Below, one piece after another: positions 9,522 to 18,992 of a stretch of DNA of 64,000 bases. Source of the DNA: Crambe crambe (taxonomy: Eukaryota > Porifera > Demospongiae > Poecilosclerida > Crambeidae); assembly GCA_963924555.1 (NCBI GenBank), contig OZ004583.1, positions 62,001 through 126,000 on the forward strand. Reading direction: 5' to 3'. Position numbers and translations under genes: made by a program. Under the pieces are notes generated by a model. The model worked only from the letters and a program-made list of their open reading frames with translations, did no database searches and had not been told where the DNA came from. The number at the start of each line of letters is the position of its first letter. The stretch's first letter is position 1.

Positions 9522-10661
9522 TCACTTCTTCCCTTTGTCCCCTTTGTCTGCAATCTGAATTATTTCAGTCAATAATTATTGATTGGTGTAACTGGTACTG
9601 GCATACAGTGTATTTCTCCCACTTCTTTTCTGGGTCGTATGGCTCCCAGCGACTGGCGGGGAAAATGTGCTTGTTTCGCTCATACCAGCCACGCAGCACT
9701 ACCTTCCCTGCATGTGACTTCATACACACAAGAAGTAAAATTCCTGCTACAGTTCCCCTGGACTGTGGGAAGACTCTACCTCATCTTTCTCTACACTTGC
9801 ATCAACAACAAGGCGCACGTCATCATGCACATCAAAGCTGAAGAGAGGGCCAGACTTTCCACGAGCTTTGTTGATGATGAAATCATAGAAAGAGTAATGC
9901 TAGAATATGGGAGAGAGAGAGAGTCAAATCATCATACATACCCTCTCCCTTCCCCTCACCTGTGGGATGATGAGGTCCTCCTTCACATACATCAGGTTGT
10001 CCACATTACAAACTCTGTCAAATGATAGAAAACATTGTGCAGGCACTCCCAAGGCTACAGACATGGGTTTTGTTGTTGTTGCTTTTGTGACTAATCTAGT
10101 TTAAGTGAATCTAGGCATCATGCTGAACGCCTAGATTCACATTTGAGTGCATTTGGTGTTGTAAAAAATTGGAAATTCCCCAAGGTTATAGACTTGGGAA
10201 ATTCTGGAATGATCAATTTAGCTTTTAATTGTCAAAAGGATCATGCTGAATGCCTAGATTCACATTTAAGTATATTTGGTCTCGTAAAAAAATTGGCCAT
10301 TTTCAGAAATCTGTTAAATTTCTGAAAATGGCTGAATTTTTAATCTAGCTTTTAATCTTCATTCTGATCATAAAGTTTCACCAAGGGGGAAATGATCAGT
10401 GATAACATATTATGACCTAACAACATCTTGCCTTAGTTCTGAAAACTCTTTACGAAGGTTCTCCATACACTTCTGCAGAAATTGATATATAGTGTTGCCC
10501 TTCTGCATCTGCACAATTGCAAGATTAGGAAATAAGGAGGAGCTTGGTACGTACACAATACATACAGTGACAGTTCTACGATGGCCAGATCCATCCCAGT
10601 AACTGTATGTGATCTCAATTGTTTCCCCTACAAAAGCATAAAGAATCAAAGAGAAGAACAA

Positions 10662-10716
<55 letters not shown>

Positions 10717-11510
10717 CAACTTCTCAGCTTACGTTTGATTTTCTCTTGTTGGTCTGACCACTCTTGCCTGAGGCGTTCTCTCTCCTGACGTTCTGCCTCC
10801 TACAGCGCAACTGACATGTACACCAAATAAGATATTGCTGGGTCACATGACCTGTGGACTGACCTCTCTGTCCCTATCAGGGAGGAATGATGTATCCACC
10901 ATAGGGTTCTTGCCAAGCTTCCTTTTCTTCTCCACAGGAGGTGCAGGTGAACATGCTAAGATAAAAATAAAATGAAAATTAGATTCGTAATGACCTTTTG
11001 ACCCCACAATCTTCCTCTTCTTCCTCTTCGTCATCATCCATATTAAAAGAGAGAGTACCTCCACTCTTCTTCTCCTTCCTGAGAGACTTCTTCTCGCTAT
11101 GCACACACACACACAAATCATTCAATGGTTGTCAATGAGAGTGACCACTTCTTACTCCTGGTGAGGTAACTGCGCTGCCATTTGCTTCTCTCTCTCTTTC
11201 ACCAGGATGTCTCTCTTTTCCATCATCTGCTCAAGAGTGACAAGTCCCACTGTGCTTGACTTCAACTCCTCCTCCACTGCATCGTAGCTGGTGGAAAACT
11301 TGTTGTCAATGCTCTCAAATTTGTTCTTCAGTTGGTGGTCCTATAACAAGAGGGTGATGGTAAATCATGTGATAGGTGGATTTAATTTGTTCTACTCACT
11401 TCAGAGATCTTTTGCTTTATTTTCTCCAACTCTTCCTTGGCTTTCTCTCTCTTTTTGAGCAAGTTAACAGCTCTGGTTCCCTCTGATGCTGCTCCTTTGT
11501 AGTGCGCCAT
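9522..11510 (-). CDS. FAM50A: FAM50/XAP5 nuclear protein
   Basis: About nine exons encode the XAP5 family, spliceosome-associated nuclear proteins conserved from plants to animals. The start at 11510 gives [20 protein letters not shown] followed by a coiled coil. Later exons carry [20 protein letters not shown], the XAP5 core [91 protein letters not shown] and EKYT. A final small exon (ATTGCAGAC..., [14 protein letters not shown] at 9522) restores a conserved-looking tail. Without that splice the protein reads through to a non-conserved stop near 9565. One intron (about 10040-10400) holds a dispersed repeat and another a CA microsatellite. FAM50A and FAM50B cannot be told apart here. Confidence 0.9.
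10050..10330. repeat. Dispersed repeat with 12-bp hairpin (family R1)
   Basis: Within a FAM50 intron, GTGAATCTAGGC (10105-10116) and its exact inverse GCCTAGATTCAC (10129-10140) flank CATCATGCTGAA. The downstream CACATTTGAGTGCATTTGGT and GTAAAAAATTGG elements then recur in diverged form. The same words appear in a COPG intron (20949-21340) and a PUS7 intron (59520-59735), so this is a dispersed non-coding repeat family with nested internal copies. Confidence 0.7.
10663..10714. repeat. (CA)n microsatellite
   Basis: An uninterrupted CA dinucleotide run of about 52 bp lies in a FAM50 intron, close to the exon that begins QEREEAERQ on the minus strand. Confidence 0.95.
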
Positions 11511-11582
11511 TCTTTTGAACTCTTACGGTAAAGATCGTCAAGCATTAAGATAGCATTGACGATACTTACCAATATTTTGGAT
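11511..11582. promoter_or_regulatory. 72-bp bidirectional promoter region, FAM50/CDC123
   Basis: The FAM50 start (minus, 11510) and the proposed CDC123 start (plus, 11583) are separated by 72 bp. The space contains a pair of similar words in inverse orientation (AAGATCGTCAAGCATTAAGA and GCATTGACGATACTT) but no TATA box. The CDC123 start is inferred from splice phase and so is less secure than FAM50. Confidence 0.5.
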
Positions 11583-13272
11583 ATGTCTGGAATCACTGCA
11601 CAGGAGGTGAGATTTGTTGTCTCTAGGGAGTGTTTGATATTAATGGTGTGTGGTATGGTTGCATACATATATGGTCTAATTTAGTTATTGGACTGTGCCC
11701 TGCCCTCTTGGTACCCTTGTTTCCAACACATCACTATTAAAAGGTCAGAGTTTAACTGCATGCTGGGGAGTGTATAGGATGCTATTCCTAATGGATTTTT
11801 CCTGCATAATGTAGTGAATTTATAGAGCTCTCCCAGAGTTTCGTGGACTATCTTGGCAGCGACGGGGTAATCCTTCCTCAAGGGTATCAGGATCCCACAC
11901 CCACCCACTCACTTACCATCTCTTTCTCTTCCAGGTGTGAACTTCCTTTAACTACACAGAGTGAGGAAACTGAAGAAGAAGAATGGAGTGAGGACGATCA
12001 CCAGCCTGAACAGTCTGATCCTCTTCCTGATCACCAATCAGATGTGTGCGTGTGTGTGTTTAAGGTTGAAGTTTTATTCTCCTCTTTCTTTTCAGCCTCC
12101 TTCTTTTCCTGATGTGGTACATCACATATCTTGTGCTATTTCTTCCTTGGGGGCATCAGGAAAAGGCGTGGTCCCTAAACTGAACTGGAGTGTCCCACAA
12201 GTATAAGTGTGTAGTGTGTTTTATGAGATGTGAAAGTGTGTGTTTTGTGAGATGTGAGTGTGTGGAGTGTGTTTGTGAGATTGGAGAGTGATTTTGGTAG
12301 TTTAGTAGGATGCAGTGTGGATCAGTCCTACCAACACTCTGTGTTGCATGTGTCCTGCGGAGGTCATTCTCCTTCTCAAGAGCTCTGACTTCATAGCACA
12401 TGACATTTCTCGTGTGTGAGTGAATGTTAAGTTCACTGTAGCTGTACTGATGGCTCTTATGCAGGTCAGAGTACAACACCACACGCCCCCCTACTCTGCC
12501 TCCCCTTAACTGTACTGTAAGTATCACACAACATCACTCGCTGGTCATGTGACCACTAGTCTTGTGATCCGTACAGCTCTGCTTGCGAGAGTGGAGGGAC
12601 TTTCCCCCATCCTCTGAGTTCAGGTGTTTCGTCAGGAATGGAGATGTGATAGGGGCATGTCAGAGAGACCCTTCCACCCACTATCCTTTCCTCACCCCCA
12701 TCGGGGAACAACTCCTCCAAGAGTTCATTTCCTTTCACAAGCAGCAGCTAAAATCTCGCATGTCAGCTCTCAGGTGTAAGTCCTAGCTCCAATTTCCACA
12801 TAGCTAGCTATATTCAAGAGTCTCTGCCGTACGTTCCAGATACCTTTGATGTATACAGAGAGAAAGTGGTAAGTTCACTATTCACTTTATCCATTCCAAG
12901 CTAATGATTATTACTGCAGGATAAGCTTGTGCTGGTCGACTTGAACCCTTTTCCAATGACTGACCCTCTCCTGTTTTCGTGGGAGGAGTTGGAGACATGG
13001 TCAGGACATCCTGAGCTCAGACTGGTGGAGTCTGATTCCACTATCCAACCGGCCCCTCACCAGACATATCGACTCCCCAAGGTGAAGCACATTACTTGTA
13101 GTCTACAATAATCAACTTGATTTATTTTCAGGACATAGTCGACTTGTCAACTGGTGAAGATATTCACAAGTTTGTTGACCTCTTTCAGTCTGTATGTTGT
13201 TACTTACGAGTCGTGAGGTCAGAGGTCAATGTTGTACTGTTTCTGTTGTAGAATCATCCAAACAGCAACTGA
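11583..13272 (+). CDS. CDC123: CDC123/D123 translation initiation factor assembly chaperone
   Basis: About nine exons encode the ATP-grasp protein that promotes eIF2 complex assembly. A short first exon (MSGITAQE, 11583-11606) splices in frame to [17 protein letters not shown], matching the family CQFSAWYPFFRGVTIKS. Later parts are [20 protein letters not shown], an acidic stretch [94 protein letters not shown] and [20 protein letters not shown]. It ends NHPNSN-stop at 13272. One exon boundary near 12440-12570 could not be resolved in frame by eye. Confidence 0.87.
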
Positions 13273-13922
13273 TGGAATTCTGCTTTCACACAGAGAATAA
13301 TGTTAATTAATAATAATAAATTATTAAAATAATTTTTGCGCGCAAAAAGCACCACTTTAGATTTGAGGAAGAGGCCAAAGCACTTTGGTTGAGAGGAGTG
13401 TCTTGTTCGAGTACTAGGATCTTGTGGTGTAGACGTCTCTAATTGAGTGGGCAGTCTAGTTGACCGCGAGGCAATCGACCTGATCTTGTATGTGTTGGCT
13501 GTCTACGTCTCCACGCAGTTTGAGAGGTGAGAATTAGCTTGCACACATGAAAATAGAGGTGAATTGGAGAGAATGCTTGCTAGAATATTCACGTCGTGTC
13601 ATCTAGTAGCATGGTATGTCTTTGCTTTACTAGTTGTTTTCCATGTGTAGGACTATAGCTACCTAGTCTAAAAGCAAACCTTACTGGTGCTGAAGGACTA
13701 ACAGCTGTCATTTGAATGCTATCATTTGAATGGGCTACAAAAGAACAGTCACTGCAGACTCAAAAACAAGTTGTTCCCTGTCAACTCAATAACTCGTCTG
13801 TTGAGAGGCTGACAGGCCCAACTTCATTCAACAAATACCAAACTGTGCTGAAGACAGAAGATCAGTGCTGCACATCACTAGGACCTTAACTAGCCACAGA
13901 TCAACAATCGAGGCAAAGCTGG
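13273..13922 (+). other. 650-bp gene-free region upstream of NCKIPSD
   Basis: I see no supported coding exon here. It contains an AT-rich start, a perfect 16-bp palindrome (TTTTTGCGCGCAAAAA, 13333-13348) and several splice-like signals that could belong to untranslated first exons of NCKIPSD. Promoter content is presumed only from position. Confidence 0.5.
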
Positions 13923-15195
13923 ATGGCAGCAGGGCAGCAGTATCGAGCACTGTTTGACTTTGTATCTACCGGAGAAGGCATTCTTTCATTCAAGACCAAA
14001 GAACAGTTCACATTAGTATCAAAAACAGATGATCATTGGTGGATGGTGCGTTCCACCAGTGGTGAGAAAGGACTTGCACCAATATCCTACCTGGAGCCAT
14101 GTCCCGTGAGTTATCCCTCTCCAAGCTAGCCCCTCCCTCTTCTCCGTAAGATTACCCCTCCTCCCTGTAAAAAATAAAAATAAAAGAAACTGCTCCTCCT
14201 TCTAACTCTCTAGGACAATGTAGAGAGGGCTCCTCCCCCTTTTCCTTTGTTGATTCTGTCCGTGGGAACACCATGACCTGATAAAAGCCTTTTGAGTTGT
14301 CAGTGTGGGGTGGTGGAATTGCTCTCAACAGTGCTAACTTGTAGTGTTGTGAAGGTGTTCCATTAGCACTGAGTGTACGTGCCTCTATTGACTCTACAGG
14401 TGCGTAATGGAGGGCCAGTCAGGTCGGCAGCCTACACGACCATCTACGACTATGCAGCCCAAGAGACCTCACAGCTCGGCTTCCCTAAAGGACAAACAGT
14501 GAGCAACTTGTTTAGAGCTAGTCGTTACTATGCAATTAAAACACAAGTCCTTTGATGGATGTACGTATTAACATCTGGTCTTTTGTTGAATGGAAAACTT
14601 TGCAAGTGTTGTATGGCGTTTTATCATGAATGCTTATCATTCCTATCTAATCCTCCTCAACTTCTTCACTAACATTGGAGGAGTTGTGATTGTGATAGCC
14701 ATCACAAGGACACTCCCACAACTTGCTCATAATTGGGCCACTATTGGGTTCTTCATTGTAGTGTTTCACAGGCTATGGCTATGGCACTGGGAAGACAATG
14801 TTCTGAGCCTTATTTACGTGACCTGTTATGGATTCCATGCATGAGGGAAGTCCCTTTTGAAGCTTTTATATAATTATTCTAATCATTCAACTCCCTGTTG
14901 CATGCTGGACTTCATTCTGATGATGCAATTTCCTGTTGCATGCTGGACTTCTTGTTGTCTCTATTTTTACACCATGCCTGTCACCATGCCTGTTCTCTTT
15001 CATACATTCCTTAGCTTCTCTTGATTGACAAGACGGACGTGTCATGGTGGACCATGCAAACTCCAGATGGTCGCCAGGGGTTAGTCCCTGTCAATTACAT
15101 TGACAAACTGGATACTGACAACCAACAGGTCCCCAGCACCGCCAATGCTCCAAGCCAGAGCCAAGCTCTGCCCAAACCTCCCACTGACGAGGATG

Positions 15196-15226
<31 letters not shown>

Positions 15227-17041
15227 ACTAGTTGATCTACAGATGTTTGTGATGTACAGATGTTAGTGACAGGGGTCAGTCCATGCATCAATGGATACTT
15301 CCCCCGAAAACAGTTGTGGCCAAATTGCTAATGGATCATTTTCCATTTTCAGTAATTATTATTATTATTATTATTATTATGACTAATGATGAGTTAACGC
15401 CAAAATTAGGCTCTCTCAGAGTTATTCAACTCCACATCATTAGGTGTTTTGGCTTTAGAGAGCTATTTTAATTAGCTAGTCTCTTCATAATAATGTTTAA
15501 CACTTACAACAACTTGGAGGGTTTCATCTGCCATGTCAGCTAATATGGCCAGACTTATAATGGTTTCTGCATGCACAACACTTGCTTAGGGCTTTGAACA
15601 AGTTTTGGCCTCCATTGACTCCAATATAGCCCGCATTCATGACGAGGCTACCAATCAAGGTGGTCTCTATACCTCAACACAAAAAGAAAATCTAAAGTGA
15701 GTGGATTAGATAAAGCGACTGTGTACTTTAGTTCATTGCCTTCTTCTCACTTTACAGGAAACTAGTTCTTCACAGACAAAATTTTGTGCAGTCTGTGAAT
15801 AAACCTGAAATCACGACCAACCATGTCCAGTCTAACTCTAGTCCTAGTTCAGATCTCATTCCGCCCCAACTCAACAATAGTCCAAAGAAAATCCAGCATC
15901 AGAGCCCCCTGCCCAAACGCCATGCTCCTCCCCCACCCACCTCTTCCCCGTCCAAAGTCACCCAGTCTTCTTCTTCCCCTCCTAAGGGGAGCAACAGTCC
16001 ACGGGGGTCACGAAAGTCGGGGGAGCAGGGGAAAAGGCAGGGACGCTCCAAGGCCAGGCAGGACAGTCGTCACAGCATGTATGTCACCAGTGAAAGCAAC
16101 TCAGACTATCTCCACTATGGTTCACTCCCACGTCGAAATGCACCCAACAGAAGTGCCCCCTTGCCACCCAACAGACAAGCAGGGGATGCAACCCTCTACT
16201 TGCAAAAACAGTCTTCACACGAACAACAATTCAACTCACTCCAACGAGGAGTTCGCACTGCTAGAAGCAGCAGTTCTATCAACAAAGCCTCTTCTTCGTC
16301 ATCTCATTCTTCGTTCTCTTCAGTTCAAACTTCTCCTCCCAAATCCCTTCTTCAGGTGTCCCCTCAGCACAGCCCACAGCGTAGGAACTCTGAGTCAATG
16401 GCACACAGACCTCCTCCCTCCCCACAGAAGATGCACTATTACTCCAACGAGCAGCTCCAGGAATTATCTGTGTCCTCAGGCAACACTCGAAGGACAAGTG
16501 CTAGTCAAGCCACCAAGAGTTCCTCCTCTTCCACGTCCCTCTCACAGAACACTCCCAGAGACAGTGGCCAGGCTACTCCCTCCACTCCCAAACAGCAGAG
16601 AGACAGTACTCCATCCACTCCCAAACAGCAGAGAGACAGTACTCCATCCACTCCCAAACAGCAGAGAGACAGTACTCTATCCACTCCCAAACAGCAGAGA
16701 GACAGTACTCCATCCACTCCCAAACAGCAGAGAGACAGTACTCCATCCACTCCAAAACAGCAGAGAGACAGTACTTCAAGCTCCACCCCCAAACAGCAGA
16801 GTCCATCCAGACCAGTCCTCCCGTCTGACTTCTCCCCTAAAGATGGGAGTGAGCTGTTACAGCTGGTGAGGAAGAAAGCAGGGATCACTTACAACAAGGC
16901 TCAGCAGGCTGTAGGTGGAGTCCTCCAGTTCCTGAAAGAACGTGCACCAGCTTGTGAGGAAATGGTGGACGCTCTCTTCAATGCACTGGAAAAGGCACAG
17001 GTACATACATATACATGAAATGCTGCCAACAACTAGTTACA

Positions 17042-17112
<71 letters not shown>

Positions 17113-18835
17113 GCAGAGTGAAAGTTCAGTATCCACCACTTCATCAGAGCAACATTCTGACTTGTGGAGACTGCGAGAGATCTTCTTTGAAATTACAGAA
17201 TGCAAAGACGACTCACAGCAGAGAGGTTGGGCTGTCCACGATGACGAGAAGGCCATTTCAGACTTATTGGAGGAAATGTTGCAGATCCTGGTAAGGCTGG
17301 GTGGGAGAAGTACAAGTATTTCATAATCATATGCAACAGTGCTAATCTCTGTTTGAAGTGATGCGTCATTGGACTTCACATGCACTGACATTATGATACA
17401 ATCACATTGTGTTATTGACATCATTATTTTGACAATTAACCCTTTAATTGCATGCCTTAATACGCAGTGTGATGCCAATCCTGAGGTCAGCAAGGTGGCT
17501 ATCATGGAGGATAAATACGAGAACATCCTCACACTCATCACTTACTATCAAATGGTAACACTTTATATCTGTGTATGTGATGTGATGTACTATTGTAATA
17601 CTCCCATAGGAGCCACGTACTTCCATTCGTCTGCTTCTGCTGAAGATATTTGGTGTTTTGTGTGGACTTGATAGAACCATCATAGGAATACTGCTCTCTT
17701 CCATCCTCCCCAATGAGCTTGGTAGAGACATTCAGCAGAACATGAAAGGTTGACTGCTCTCACCCAACTGTAGCAATGTTAGACACGTACAGCTTTCCTC
17801 ATCCCTTCACAGATCTGCAGAAGACCCTTTACTCCAGCACTGTCTGTACTATGATCTTCTCCACAGCTGAAGCTGTCCCTCTCTCTGTTTATGGTAAGTC
17901 TGTTGTAGTTTCCATGACAATACACCTGTTCTCATGATAATACACCTTATATTTATGGTTTCCATGACACCAGATCAGTGGGATGTGGACTATGTACTGT
18001 TTCTGATGGACACGATAGAGGACCCACCTCCAGAGGATGTGGAGGAACAGTTACCTGATGCTTTCTTGAACATGGTGTTGGCCTTCAACCAACATTTCTT
18101 GGAACCGGCCTCAAACCTGGTGATGAAGGCTCTTAAACAGAGACCCAACCCAAGAAACTTCAGTGAGAAACTCATGTTTCTCATCAACAGGGAAGGTGAG
18201 TCATCCATCTATGTGATTGCCCCTTAATTAACTCCACAATCATGTACACTCCAACAGAGGATCCTGTTGCCATAGCAGAACCCTGTTGTCCTGACTCCAT
18301 GACCAAGTTCCTGTTGGATGTATTTAGTGACCGGATGACCTCTGGCATGTTTTACACCACTGACATGAGAGTCCTCTTGGACATAGTCACTCGTCACCTC
18401 ACTAACCTCTGTCCAGGGATGGAGGTGAGCTAAATCAGACCTAGTGATGTTATACAGTGGAACTTCTGATAAAGAAGAGGACAAACCTCTCATGATTTAA
18501 AACAAAATAACCTCCAAAAGAGGACATCCTCTCTACGAAGGATAAAAGGCTGGGTCTCAAGTGTATCCAGTTTCCATGTATCAGTCTTACAGAATATTCT
18601 GATGATTTAATTTTGTTTTGATGGTCCACAGAACAGAACTCATTACCTGGAGTTACTGTACCGTATCGTTGGTTCCACAGACTACAAGGACCATCGGCAC
18701 AGACAGCGTGACCTGGTCATGTGTTTGAACAGAATATCCAATGAGGAAGAGATAGAAGGTCAAGCAGATAGAGAACTCGTAAAGAAAATATGGATGACTT
18801 ATCCCCAAGTCTTTGAAGAAATTACTGATTTATAG
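13923..18835 (+). CDS. NCKIPSD: NCKIPSD/SPIN90 homologue with two SH3 domains
   Basis: About fourteen exons encode an SH3 adaptor that in vertebrates binds NCK and Arp2/3 and promotes linear actin nucleation. SH3-1 begins at the start codon ([36 protein letters not shown]). A second SH3 is split across exons ([17 protein letters not shown], then [20 protein letters not shown]). Next comes the family helix [12 protein letters not shown], a 410-residue Ser/Pro/Gln-rich exon (15786-17000) with seven tandem repeats, and the SPIN90 armadillo-like core: [95 protein letters not shown] and [19 protein letters not shown]. It ends [13 protein letters not shown]. Human NCKIPSD has one SH3. Confidence 0.9.
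15199..15226. repeat. (TG)n microsatellite
   Basis: A TG dinucleotide run of about 28 bp starts at a splice donor (GATGAG|GTGTGTGTG) after the second SH3 of NCKIPSD, so the repeat itself forms the 5' splice site. Confidence 0.9.
15355..15380. repeat. (ATT)n microsatellite
   Basis: A trinucleotide run of about 26 bp lies in a NCKIPSD intron. Confidence 0.9.
16575..16805 (+). repeat. 33-bp coding tandem repeat in NCKIPSD ([11 protein letters not shown])
   Basis: Seven in-phase 33-bp units starting at 16575, 16608, 16641, 16674, 16707, 16740 and 16773 encode [11 protein letters not shown] with few changes; one unit reads [11 protein letters not shown] and the last is degenerate ([12 protein letters not shown]). 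All frames stay open, which creates long spurious ORFs on both strands. The STP units are candidate proline-directed phosphorylation sites in the linker before the folded SPIN90 core. Confidence 0.95.
17045..17108. repeat. (TC)n microsatellite
   Basis: A TC run of about 64 bp makes up the polypyrimidine tract of a NCKIPSD intron, ending CATTTGCAG at the acceptor. Confidence 0.95.
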
Positions 18836-18940
18836 ATTTGTTCGTTGTTGTAGTCATTATCACTGAAATTTATGATGCTGTTACAGATTTATATACTCAT
18901 TGTGAATTCCACACTTGGCGACCCTTTTCCTTTGCTATTT

Positions 18941-18952
18941 TGCGCATGCGCA
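18941..18952. promoter_or_regulatory. Perfect NRF-1 palindrome upstream of COPG
   Basis: TGCGCATGCGCA is an exact match to the animal NRF-1 consensus palindrome, 41 bp upstream of the COPG start codon at 18993 and 106 bp after the NCKIPSD stop. It probably lies at or near the transcription start. Binding is inferred. Confidence 0.65.
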
Positions 18953-18992
18953 GTTAACTCGTTCTTGCCGCATTGAAGAAGGCAGGCGAACA

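Noticed and set aside
9565..9620. FAM50 ending by read-through at 9565
   Set aside because: The extra residues ([13 protein letters not shown]) are unlike the family. Splicing ACT|GTATGC to ATTGCAGAC gives the expected EKYTI... end.
11681..11908. Minus-strand ORF starting [14 protein letters not shown]
   Set aside because: Antisense to CDC123 exons ([24 protein letters not shown]).
13400..13440. TTGTTCGAGTACTAGG considered as a tRNA B box
   Set aside because: It does not match the B-box consensus and no cloverleaf arms flank it. I found no tRNA gene in the window.
15823..16869. 348-codon plus-strand ORF and 127-codon minus-strand ORF over the NCKIPSD repeat exon
   Set aside because: Shadow frames kept open by the 33-bp in-phase repeat and low-complexity composition. 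The 410-residue frame joins the SPIN90 core.
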